This document shows, in pieces, positions 7,644-15,296 of a stretch of DNA of 48,311 nt (position 1 is the first letter of the stretch; each line of letters opens with the position of its first letter). The stretch comes from Caldifarciminota bacterium. Lineage in GTDB: Bacteria > Hydrothermota > Tepidihabitantia > B3-TA06. The position numbers and the translations under genes are program-made. The notes below the pieces were generated by a model that was given only the letters and a program-made list of their open reading frames with translations, was not told the DNA's origin and searched no databases. The stretch spans positions 1-48,311 of the forward strand of contig JAFGSK010000068.1 of NCBI GenBank assembly GCA_016934635.1. The letters are read 5' to 3'.

Positions 7644-8069
7644 TCATAATTCTTCCTCCTTGTAAACGAAAAGCGCGCTGTCAGGCGGCGCCCTCTTACC
7701 TCCAGTCGATTGGTAGAGCTTCATGGCCGCGGCGTTAGCCTCGTCGGTCAAAACGTACATCTTTGATACGTTGCGTTCGGCGCAGATGCGCTTGAGTTCA
7801 GAGATCAGACGCTTGCCTACCCCCTGCCTGCGGTATTCGGGAAGCACGTCGATGGAGTAGAAAAACATCATCGGTTCTTCGCGCTCAATCCGGTCAAGCT
7901 CGTAGGCGTAGGCAAACCCGGCGAAGATGCCGCCGACGTATGCGGCAAGCAGGTAGTTCGTCTCCTTTGACAGAAATGCATGATTGAGCTTCTTGCCGGA
8001 CCAGAACTTATCAATAATATCCTGTACAAGCCCCTCGTCGCCTTGCTTCAAACGCTTAACTTCAATCAT
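7644..8069 (-). CDS. GNAT acetyltransferase, AAC(3)-I-like
   Basis: 141 residues. YSIDVLPEYRRQGVGKRLISELKRIC carries the acetyl-CoA-binding R-R-x-G-x-G motif, and the overall layout (EVKRL...LLAAYVGG..AGFAYAYEL...FFYSIDV) is that of AAC(3)-I aminoglycoside acetyltransferase relatives. Actual resistance is not established. The ATG is 12 bases past the stop of the helix-hairpin-helix gene, with only a weak AGGT upstream. A truncated close relative lies at 9745-9945, so this gene has been copied within the array. Confidence 0.87.
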   Translation of the reverse strand: MIEVKRLKQGDEGLVQDIIDKFWSGKKLNHAFLSKETNYLLAAYVGGIFAGFAYAYELDRIEREEPMMFFYSIDVLPEYRRQGVGKRLISELKRICAERNVSKMYVLTDEANAAAMKLYQSTGGKRAPPDSALFVYKEEEL

Positions 8070-8080
8070 TTGCGATTAAC

Positions 8081-8785
8081 CTACCATTCAACGATCCTGG
8101 GCATCTTTCGGGCAGTGGCCACAGCGTTTGCCGCTTCCTTGGGTGTAGGTGGTATACCTTCAAAATCTGTTTTTTTGATGTAACCGCTGAGCCGCTCGCG
8201 TATCTTTTCAGGATCCCATTTTGCAATCTCTTCCCATGTATCAAACCCGGCATCGTGATACAGTCGGGCTCGAACGGCTTTGAGTCCTGAGCTTCGTGCC
8301 AGGTTGGATAATTTAACGAGCTCAAGAATGCCTTGAGAAGGAATTCCTGTTTTGTCCGATAGTTCTTTTCTGCAATTAGGTGTTTTGCCAGCCTCAATCA
8401 TTTGATTAATGTCTATGATCCCAAGCATACTTAGTTTCTTAATATAATCGACATTGACGCCCATAAAATCCCTGAGTTGAAATACCTTCCGTGTCTTGGC
8501 AGTCTGCGATTCTCTCAGCTTACCTGCCAGTTGTGTCATCGTCTTGCTGCCTGAAAAACTGTAGTAAAGCATTATTCCCCTGACCATAATCTTGGTTGAG
8601 CCCTTCTTTTCGGCTTCACACGCAAGGGAATAATCCTGAAGGTCTTTTTCGGATGCATCGTCAAGTTGCTTGCCCCTTTGATGCAGGTATTCTTCAAAAA
8701 GACTAAGTGAGTTTACAAGACCTTCCACTACGTGCGGTTTCTTGCCTCGTTTCTTCAATTCACTTCGGAATTCTTCTTTTGTCAT
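8081..8785 (-). CDS. Helix-hairpin-helix (DUF4332-like) protein, copy 1
   Basis: 234 residues from the ATG behind AAGGA; the longer frame to 8857 is less likely. The first half contains RGKKPHVVEGLVNSLSLFEEYLHQRGK, like an N-terminal helical domain. The second half has repeated helix-hairpin-helix-like segments (SMLGIIDINQMIEAGKTPNCRKELSDKTGI; LKAVRARLYHDAGFDTWEEIAKWDPEKIRERL), the kind grouped as DUF4332 and expected to bind DNA or act as a scaffold. A paralogue of exactly the same length lies at 14592-15296; the C-terminal third is nearly identical between them. Confidence 0.75.
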   Translation of the reverse strand: MTKEEFRSELKKRGKKPHVVEGLVNSLSLFEEYLHQRGKQLDDASEKDLQDYSLACEAEKKGSTKIMVRGIMLYYSFSGSKTMTQLAGKLRESQTAKTRKVFQLRDFMGVNVDYIKKLSMLGIIDINQMIEAGKTPNCRKELSDKTGIPSQGILELVKLSNLARSSGLKAVRARLYHDAGFDTWEEIAKWDPEKIRERLSGYIKKTDFEGIPPTPKEAANAVATARKMPRIVEW

Positions 8786-8972
8786 CTGCCGTCCTTCTTT
8801 AACTTCTTTCAAGACCACGCTCTGAAGATACACCATAAGCATTTGCAAGTCCAACATAAGTCAGACCCAGCAAAGCTTGACAAATCATATTTTTGCGCAT
8901 TCTCACCAAATGAATCAATCTTCGGGTTCCATTTTTTGAATTCCCATGCCTTGTAAATAAAAGCGTACTCTT
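8786..8972 (-). other. Intergenic stretch with possible decayed coding remnant
   Basis: On the minus strand one frame from about 8970 to a stop at 8809 is open and reads KEYAFIYKAWEFKKWNPK, then a mixed segment. It has no start codon and runs into the leader of the helix-hairpin-helix gene. It could be the remains of a lost gene or chance. A plus-strand TTGACA near 8878 has no gene downstream. Confidence 0.2.
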
Positions 8973-9782
8973 TTATCCCGGCTTGTCAAGCTTCAAAAGT
9001 CCTGCCTCAAGCTCTTCGCGGGCTTCGTTAATGAAAGGTCCCAGGCTAGCAAGCCAGTTTCTCCACTCCGCTGAATCCAGAAGTTGCGGATTCAGACGCA
9101 GGTGTTTAGCCTTCCACAACTGCGCTTTCCATACCCCCTGGGCATTACTGACACCCCAATCTGCGGCCTCGCTCTTAGAGCTTAACCTGTGCTCCTTCAG
9201 AAATAAGAGAAGCCTTGCGCTCGTGAGCAACCAATCAATATCGTGTATGTCTCCATTGGGAATGGCAGGTACACTTCTGCAGAAATTCGCAATATCTTCA
9301 AGAAGGAATTGGCTGCTGGCCGTTGGGATTTCTTGTTTCAAATCCATGCCATATATAACCTTCCCACGTTCCCGGATGACATGGAGTACGAGCCAACCAA
9401 GCTGATTGCTGTGCCAGGGTACCTCCCTGGTAGTTCCCCACCATAACGCCCTGCCTTTAATGTCCGGGGAGAGCATCTTCCGCGGAAGAAAGGCACCTTC
9501 AAGCATGTGGTCATATATTCCTGAAGTCTCTGAACGCAAGGGCTTACGCATACCGATGAGGGACTCGAAGTCTTCTTCGGAAAGATCATCGTCAACAACG
9601 GCGAGAAAATCAAGATCTCCATAACCGGGTGCAAGATCGTCAAAAATCACCGACCCGTAAAGGATTATAGAAAGCAACCGATCTCTAAAGAAATCGCTTA
9701 ATTCTTGAGTAAATCTCCTAAGCGTACCCTTCAAAAGGGGTTCTTTAAATTCTAAAACCTGTTTCGACTCTCTCCAATTCAT
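8973..9782 (-). CDS. Nucleotidyltransferase-domain protein
   Basis: 269 residues. LLSIILYGSVIFDDLAPGYGDLDFLAVVDD (about residues 36-66) is the GS...D-x-D active-site signature of the Pol-beta-like nucleotidyltransferase superfamily. The C-terminal helical part, with LVLHVIRERGKVIYGMDL and SARLLLF, resembles the streptomycin/spectinomycin adenylyltransferase (ANT(3'')) layout. The substrate is unknown. Its ATG lies inside the remnant of a GNAT gene read in another frame (9745-9945), so the present 5' end may have been created by a deletion that removed the rest of that gene. Confidence 0.8.
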   Translation of the reverse strand: MNWRESKQVLEFKEPLLKGTLRRFTQELSDFFRDRLLSIILYGSVIFDDLAPGYGDLDFLAVVDDDLSEEDFESLIGMRKPLRSETSGIYDHMLEGAFLPRKMLSPDIKGRALWWGTTREVPWHSNQLGWLVLHVIRERGKVIYGMDLKQEIPTASSQFLLEDIANFCRSVPAIPNGDIHDIDWLLTSARLLLFLKEHRLSSKSEAADWGVSNAQGVWKAQLWKAKHLRLNPQLLDSAEWRNWLASLGPFINEAREELEAGLLKLDKPG

Positions 9783-9945
9783 ATGCGTAGAGGAATCCTG
9801 CGAAGGCGCCGTCTACATATGCTGCGAGGAGGTAGTTGGCATCCCCTGCGAGGAATTCGGGATTGAGCTTGCCTTTAGGCCAGAATCTTGAAACAATTTC
9901 TTGCGCAAGAGCTTCGTCGCTCCGTTTGAGTCTTTTAACTTCCAT
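9745..9945 (-). pseudogene. Truncated GNAT acetyltransferase remnant
   Basis: 66 residues matching the N-terminal half of the GNAT at 7644-8069: EVKRLKRSDEALAQEIVSRFW and NYLLAAYVDGAFAGFLYAYELERVE align throughout. The frame ends with TGFRI and a stop before the acetyl-CoA-binding motif, so the product cannot be an active acetyltransferase. The start overlaps the stop of the 460-residue gene as TGATG. The last 38 bases overlap the 5' end of the downstream nucleotidyltransferase in another frame. Confidence 0.8.
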
Positions 9946-11327
9946 CACGCAAGTATTCTACTTATCCACGAATCAACTTCAACACCTTTTGCCCGGACTT
10001 CTCTATAGAAATCCACATGCCGTCCGTTAAGGATTCCGAACTCCCATCCTCCGGTAGTGTTGTAGCACATATTGTGCCAGAGACAGGCGGCTAGCCACTC
10101 TTTGACAGGCGTACGGCCCTGGAACGATGTAGCCTCGGCATACCAATCTGCAGGATTTCGTTTCTGCTTGGCTGGCGTGCGATCTCCGCCGAGATGGGCA
10201 TAGACTCGTAAGACTTCGTTCTTGATATCTAATCCAAGATCGATGTGTCCTAAATCGAGCAAAAGAAACTGCATAGGGATGCCTAGGAGCCACTTATCTA
10301 AAGCTAAAGCATATCCGAAAAGCAGCTGCCTCAAACGCTTGCGTTCTGTGCCGTGGATTCGCGAGGAGATAACTGGTTCGCCTGTACCGATGCCGTAAAT
10401 CCAGCGTTCTATCTTGCGGAAGGTCGCGTGGTGACAGTCGCACTCCAAAGGTACTCCGAGCCGCATGGTATAAGCGATGCGGTAAAGATTCTTTTTTGCT
10501 GGATCGGTAAGCGTCTCCATATTCTTTTGATAAATTTCCCAGTCCACATTAAGATCGGGTAAACCTCCCAGTGTTGCTATCCCGGCATCGAGTCTTGAGC
10601 CTTCTCCCTCGTCCTCAAAGCATCGTTTAGTAACTTCTCCTCTACTTGTGTTGCGACGAGAAAAGAAATCAAAGGGCAGAAGCAGGCGTTTTAGCATAAG
10701 TTCCTGAAAGTCCGACAACTCAGAACGAGGACCGAGCCACTCGTATGTTCTTTCTACGAATCCCTTGGCAAACGGGTACTTTGACAGCATTTCTTCCGCA
10801 GGTTGTCCGTCTAAATAACTGAGGAGGGCTTCTTCGATAACGGCCATTGCCTCGGCCTGCCTCGGCTGGGTGGTTCGAGTGCCCTTGGGAAGCCAGCAGC
10901 CGGCGTAGAAGAAATCCCTGGGAGCCTTGCCTGTGCCTATACTTGCTAAAAGTTCGTCGACCGTCACCGGGAACCCGCTGTCGCAGTGGACCAACGATGC
11001 AATCTGGGCGCGGATGCGGCGAACGTCGTCGGACAGCGGTCCCAGCTTTTCCTGCATCTCGTTGATGTAGCGAATAGCCAGATACTTGGGCGAGGAGTCC
11101 CATTCGGATTCGTGAAAAGCATGCGACCAGAGCGACCATTTGTTGTAGATGTTGCCTTTATCGTCTGCAAACTCCCCTTCCTGAAGAACAAAACCTGCCC
11201 CGTCCGTTGATTCTCCTACTTCTCTGAGCTTTACACCCTTCTTGAGTTTTTTTCCTATCCACACCGCTTCGTAACCTGGTTCTACGAGCTCGAAGGGCAC
11301 CAGAGTGTCTCTCTTTTTTCCTGCCAT
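9945..11327 (-). CDS. Hypothetical protein, 460 residues
   Basis: No family recognised. It is soluble, with no signal peptide or membrane span. The C-terminal quarter has LLLDLGHIDLGLDIKNEVLRVYAHLGGDRTP and TPVKEWLAACLWHNMCYNTTGGWEFGILNGR; the PVKEWL segment recurs in the 298-residue protein at 2574-3470. Scattered C and H residues (LECDCHHATF) could bind a metal. It is transcribed from its own promoter and its stop overlaps the start of the GNAT remnant (TGATG), so it once formed an operon with a functional acetyltransferase. Confidence 0.75.
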   Translation of the reverse strand: MAGKKRDTLVPFELVEPGYEAVWIGKKLKKGVKLREVGESTDGAGFVLQEGEFADDKGNIYNKWSLWSHAFHESEWDSSPKYLAIRYINEMQEKLGPLSDDVRRIRAQIASLVHCDSGFPVTVDELLASIGTGKAPRDFFYAGCWLPKGTRTTQPRQAEAMAVIEEALLSYLDGQPAEEMLSKYPFAKGFVERTYEWLGPRSELSDFQELMLKRLLLPFDFFSRRNTSRGEVTKRCFEDEGEGSRLDAGIATLGGLPDLNVDWEIYQKNMETLTDPAKKNLYRIAYTMRLGVPLECDCHHATFRKIERWIYGIGTGEPVISSRIHGTERKRLRQLLFGYALALDKWLLGIPMQFLLLDLGHIDLGLDIKNEVLRVYAHLGGDRTPAKQKRNPADWYAEATSFQGRTPVKEWLAACLWHNMCYNTTGGWEFGILNGRHVDFYREVRAKGVEVDSWISRILA

Positions 11328-11371
11328 GATTGCGTCTCCTCCGTCTGATAAATATAAGTAGAAGGATGCAT

Positions 11372-11399
11372 ATTATGCACCGCTTTACTTCCAAGTCAA
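11372..11399 (-). promoter_or_regulatory. Sigma-70-like promoter (leftward)
   Basis: Minus-strand TTGACT (11394-11399), 16-bp spacer, CATAAT (11372-11377), for the 460-residue gene starting at 11327. Confidence 0.55.
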
Positions 11400-11438
11400 C
11401 CCCTGTATACGCGATCAACTTGTTTGAATCGAATACCG

Positions 11439-11466
11439 TTGACAACCCCCTTGATATCGACATAAT
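11439..11466 (+). promoter_or_regulatory. Sigma-70-like promoter (rightward)
   Basis: TTGACA (11439-11444), 16-bp spacer, CATAAT (11461-11466). Start of transcription near 11473 leaves a leader of about 30 bases before the metallopeptidase ATG at 11504. With the leftward promoter at 11372-11399 it forms a divergent pair. Confidence 0.6.
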
Positions 11467-11503
11467 CCAAGGCATGTGGTCTCTGGTTTTGTTGGGAGTC
11501 TTT

Positions 11504-12829
11504 ATGAAAGTTGATGCGTACGAGTTGGAAGTAACCTTTGAACCCGAAAGATCGTACATGGAAGGGAAAGCAGTCGTCGAATTGACGGGTGAGATGGACA
11601 AGGAGCTTGTTTTTTACCTGCACGGCGAGCTGCAGGTGGACTCGGTTGATTCCGATCTGAAATTGACCGGGATCAAGCAGGAGAGGGTGTTTTGTAAAGG
11701 AGAGTATTCCCTTATCGCCACCAAGGTAACACTAGGTATTGAGGATTCCTGTGAATCCGAACCGATTGAAATATATTATTCCGGATTCTTCAACCCGTCC
11801 TGTGCAAGAGCGCTATCGGACTACATGGGGATAATGCCCGGAGAGGTGTTGCTGAGAAGCTTCGGGTATTCATTGTGGTTTCCCGTGTTCCTTGCCGACG
11901 ACCAGGACGGATACAAGACCGACTTCAGAAAGGTCACTATCAATACGCCTGCGGGGCTGACCTCAGTGTTTGTGGGCGATAAACTGGATGAATACGTGGA
12001 GGACGGCTGCAAGGTAACCCAGTGGCAGGCCCTGGATACCGATCTGCTCGATGCCCAGTGCACGGCAAGGGAGTATGAGTTAAAGAGCGGCGATAACTGC
12101 TTTGTGTACCATCTGCGGGATCAGAAATCGGCCGAGAATGCCGGGAAGGTGCTTGAATTCGCAGGCAAGATATCCGCTCTGTTTGCCGATCATTACAGAC
12201 CCGAAGCCGATCGGAAATCACTCCATGTACTCGAGATGCCCCAGTACGGCGACATATCCAGCGGCAACGTTATTGGGATAAACGAAGATTCGTGGATGAT
12301 GTTTACTGACGACAGGAACTCACAGTTCCTGATTGCCCACGAACTGGTTCATTCCTACGTAAGAATAGACGTCAGCAAGACCAACCCGCTCGCAGCGCTT
12401 GTAGTCGAGGGATTTCCAAGCTTTTTCTTCCTGCCTGTGCTTGCCGACATGTGGGGTGAGGACTGGTACAACGACTACATGGAAAGGATTGAGAAGTATT
12501 ACCTGGGCATCAAGGAAACCGGCAAGACCCCGAGGGGCTGGCCTGTTCCTGATGAAAAGGCCATCTTGGAGTTGACCTACGAAGATATAGGCAGATACAA
12601 GGACTGCTTTATCTTAAGCGACAAGGTTCTGCTGTTTTTCAACTACCTGCGTAAATCGATGGAAGCTGAGAGGTTCTATGAGTTTTCGAAGCGCCTGTTC
12701 GAGCTTGAGGATATCGATTACGTAAAATTTGAGGGCTTGATACTTGAATACTTACCCGGAGCGGAATCCGACCTGGATATCTGGCTGAACCAGACCAAAT
12801 ATCCGGAAAGGTTTCGTTTGAAGGACTAG
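11504..12829 (+). CDS. M1-like zinc metallopeptidase (gluzincin)
   Basis: 441 residues. HELVHS at residues 279-284 and the glutamate of VVEG at 302 give HExxH-(18)-E, the zinc ligands of M1/gluzincin peptidases. The region before it resembles the M1 N-terminal beta domain (YELEVTFEPERSYMEGKAVVEL). No signal peptide is visible from this start, so a cytoplasmic enzyme is likely. The ATG at 11504 is five bases after GGGAG and sits behind a good promoter; the longer frame to 11330 would cover the promoter. It is the only plus-strand gene in the left array. Peptide specificity is unknown. Confidence 0.82.
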   Translation: MKVDAYELEVTFEPERSYMEGKAVVELTGEMDKELVFYLHGELQVDSVDSDLKLTGIKQERVFCKGEYSLIATKVTLGIEDSCESEPIEIYYSGFFNPSCARALSDYMGIMPGEVLLRSFGYSLWFPVFLADDQDGYKTDFRKVTINTPAGLTSVFVGDKLDEYVEDGCKVTQWQALDTDLLDAQCTAREYELKSGDNCFVYHLRDQKSAENAGKVLEFAGKISALFADHYRPEADRKSLHVLEMPQYGDISSGNVIGINEDSWMMFTDDRNSQFLIAHELVHSYVRIDVSKTNPLAALVVEGFPSFFFLPVLADMWGEDWYNDYMERIEKYYLGIKETGKTPRGWPVPDEKAILELTYEDIGRYKDCFILSDKVLLFFNYLRKSMEAERFYEFSKRLFELEDIDYVKFEGLILEYLPGAESDLDIWLNQTKYPERFRLKD

Positions 12830-12887
12830 TGCATCTGCTTAAGGCAAACCCGGAAGCCCTGAAGTAACAAGTTTCACCATCAGAAGA

Positions 12888-13925
12888 TTAACTTACGATC
12901 TCGATCTTGTACTTTTCAAATAAATCCTTCCACTCAATCTCGAACTCATCCTTCAGTTTTCCCTTTTTTTCTTCAGGCATGAACGACGCCTCGACGCCGT
13001 TCAGGCTCAGGCGCTTAAGCTCTGTCGGAGTAAAGTTGAGATCCCGGGCAAGAACCAGATACTCTTGGGAAATATCGGTATTGAACATGGTTGGGTCGTC
13101 TGAGTTAACGGTCACCATCAATCCCTCATCGAAGTATATACATATGGGATGATGCTCGATTGAGGAAACTACCCCTGTCCTCAGGTTGCTTACCGCACAC
13201 ATCTCAAGAGGTATCTGAGTGTCTCGGAGGTATGCAAGGAGCTCGGGGTCCTCAAAGGCCCTTACACCGTGTCCGATGCGTTCAATTCCAAGCTCTTTTA
13301 TCGCACCCCAGATGGAAACAGAACCTGCTGCCTCTCCAGCATGGGCGGTGAGACGGAATCCGCGCTTTTGGGCTTCGGCATAAACCGGAGCGTAAGGTTC
13401 CGGAGGATATTTCTGCTCGCTGCCACCAAGCCCGATACCGATCACCCCCTTACCTAAAAAAGGGGTAACCTGTTCGACTCGCTGCATCGCTTTATCCACT
13501 CCGTCACCCCTGATAACGTCCATGATGAGCTCGCAGCCGATGCCGAAATCTGCAGCCGCCCGCTCCTTTCCTCGGATGAGGTTTTCGGTTATCTCGTGAA
13601 CGGTCATCCCCAGATGTTCGTAGTCGCCGGGCGAGTAAAATGCTTCTATGTACTTCACGTTTTGCTCTTTCAGGCTGTGCAGAACCTGGTATGCGATCTC
13701 TTCAAAGTCACTGGATTCGGTAATAAAGCTGTTCTTCCATATCCAGGTCTCTATGAAATGGTGGAAATCTCTGTAACGAAGCCTGGCTCTAAGATCTTCA
13801 AGCGTCCTGATGGACGGCTCAGTTCCCTTTTTCCGAATCAGAGCAAACACCGTATCAATCGGTATTGCACCCTCGAGGTGCAGGTGAAGTTCGACCTTGG
13901 GTATCTCACGCACGAACTTGTTCAT
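12888..13925 (-). CDS. add: Adenosine deaminase-like amidohydrolase
   Basis: 345 residues. VELHLHLEGAIP holds the two zinc histidines (14 and 16), LTAHAGEAAG the third with the catalytic glutamate nearby, and VTVNSDDPTMF the aspartate ligand pair, all as in adenosine deaminases. RIGHGVRA is the next conserved histidine block. Predicted reaction: hydrolytic deamination of adenosine or a related purine nucleoside. The ATG chosen has little Shine-Dalgarno; a TTG at 13946 with GAGG five bases upstream is an alternative. It converges with the metallopeptidase gene and follows a TehB-like methyltransferase with little spacing. Confidence 0.85.
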   Translation of the reverse strand: MNKFVREIPKVELHLHLEGAIPIDTVFALIRKKGTEPSIRTLEDLRARLRYRDFHHFIETWIWKNSFITESSDFEEIAYQVLHSLKEQNVKYIEAFYSPGDYEHLGMTVHEITENLIRGKERAAADFGIGCELIMDVIRGDGVDKAMQRVEQVTPFLGKGVIGIGLGGSEQKYPPEPYAPVYAEAQKRGFRLTAHAGEAAGSVSIWGAIKELGIERIGHGVRAFEDPELLAYLRDTQIPLEMCAVSNLRTGVVSSIEHHPICIYFDEGLMVTVNSDDPTMFNTDISQEYLVLARDLNFTPTELKRLSLNGVEASFMPEEKKGKLKDEFEIEWKDLFEKYKIEIVS

Positions 13926-13962
13926 ATCCAAGTTACGTCTCAAGCTATCCTCACATGGAAAG

Positions 13963-14583
13963 TTAACCGTCAATCCTCTGCGCTACTATTTTATTGATAG
14001 GATGTCGATGCTTCGGACTTCCGGGATGCTCGTCTTCAAGCACATAGCTTTTTTGGAGAATTATCTTCCAATCAGCGTAAAACTCAAAAAGTTCGGCTTC
14101 CTTGAACAAACCAACGGTAAACTCTGCCAGATCAGCAGGAGGCGGGATACTATCGGTAAAGACCGCTATCACGTTGTACCCTCCTGATATTGTGTTGTTT
14201 TTTATCTTCTCAATCAAACTGGTCCAGTCTTCTCTCTCAATCAGATGCAGGTTGCCGTGAGATATTATGAGATCGTAGAAGCATGTAAACATATATTCTC
14301 TCATGTCCTGAACTTGCGCATTGACCTCAACACCTTTTTGAGTTGCAAGTACCCTCACTTTATCAATCGCATTCTCGGATATATCCACAGCTGTTACATC
14401 AAATCCGTGCTCAGCCAGGAACATTGCATTCCTCCCATCGCCACAGCCCAGATCAAGAACACGAGCACCCTTTCGTAGTTGTGTAATTAGTTCGTAAAAC
14501 TCCAGACTCGGTTTCCCTGCAGCAAAGGTATTACCCGGGCCTTGAGCTTTATAGGCATCCTCCCAAAACGGTTTCTTGTTCAT
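13963..14583 (-). CDS. Class I SAM methyltransferase, TehB-like
   Basis: 206 residues. RVLDLGCGDGRNAMFLAEHGFDVTAVDISENAI is motif I with beta-2, in the form typical of TehB-type methyltransferases (tellurite or thiol/halide acceptors in relatives). The N-terminal FWEDAYKAQGPGNTFAAGKPS also fits. The acceptor cannot be told. The ATG at 14583 lies nine bases after the stop of helix-hairpin-helix copy 2. Confidence 0.85.
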   Translation of the reverse strand: MNKKPFWEDAYKAQGPGNTFAAGKPSLEFYELITQLRKGARVLDLGCGDGRNAMFLAEHGFDVTAVDISENAIDKVRVLATQKGVEVNAQVQDMREYMFTCFYDLIISHGNLHLIEREDWTSLIEKIKNNTISGGYNVIAVFTDSIPPPADLAEFTVGLFKEAELFEFYADWKIILQKSYVLEDEHPGSPKHRHPINKIVAQRIDG

Positions 14584-14591
14584 TCCATTAC

Positions 14592-15296
14592 CTACCACTC
14601 AACGATCCTGGGTATCTTTTTGGCTGTAACCACCGCGTTTGCAGCTTCCTTAGGAGTGGGGGGTATTCCTTCAAAATCTGTATCTTTAACGTATTCTGCG
14701 ATTTTCTCACGCATCTTTTCAGGGTCCCATCGCGCGATCTCTTCCCACGTATCGAACCCGGCATCGTGATACAGCCGGGCACGAACGGCCTTGAGTCCTG
14801 AACTACGGGCAAGGTTGGATAATTTTACGAGTTCGAGAATGCCTTCTCGAGGGATACCGGTTTTGCCTGATAACTCTTTTCTCAGCTGTGGGGTCTTGCC
14901 CAACTCGACCATCTGGTTCACGTCTATAATCCCAAACTTACTCAGCTTCTCTATGTGATCGAGGTTAACTCCCATAAAATCCTTGAGCTGAAAAATCTTA
15001 CGTGTCTTGGCGGTCTGTGTTTCCCTGATCTCGTTTGCCTGCCGTGCCATCGACTTGTTGCCTGTAAAGTCGTAGTACAGCATTATTCCCCGTACCCTGA
15101 CCTTGGTAGACCCTTGTTTTTCGACCTCACACACAGCGGCGTAATCTCCAAGATCGTTCTCAAAAGCGTCTTCGAGTCCTTTTCCTCTTTGACGCAAGTA
15201 ATCTTCAAACAACCTGATTGAGTTGACAAGTCCGTCCACCACGTGCGGTTTCTTGCCGCGGGATTTAAGATATATTCGGAAACTCTCTTCATTCAT
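14592..15296 (-). CDS. Helix-hairpin-helix (DUF4332-like) protein, copy 2
   Basis: 234 residues, a close paralogue of the protein at 8081-8785, same length and domain order; stretches such as LELVKLSNLARSSGLKAVRA and GIPPTPKEAANAV are identical. The N-terminal halves differ more, so the two are not a very recent duplication. AAAGGAGG seven bases upstream fixes the ATG, which overlaps the end of the beta-lactamase-fold gene by eight bases. In both copies a small enzyme gene follows at once (GNAT or methyltransferase). Confidence 0.77.
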   Translation of the reverse strand: MNEESFRIYLKSRGKKPHVVDGLVNSIRLFEDYLRQRGKGLEDAFENDLGDYAAVCEVEKQGSTKVRVRGIMLYYDFTGNKSMARQANEIRETQTAKTRKIFQLKDFMGVNLDHIEKLSKFGIIDVNQMVELGKTPQLRKELSGKTGIPREGILELVKLSNLARSSGLKAVRARLYHDAGFDTWEEIARWDPEKMREKIAEYVKDTDFEGIPPTPKEAANAVVTAKKIPRIVEW

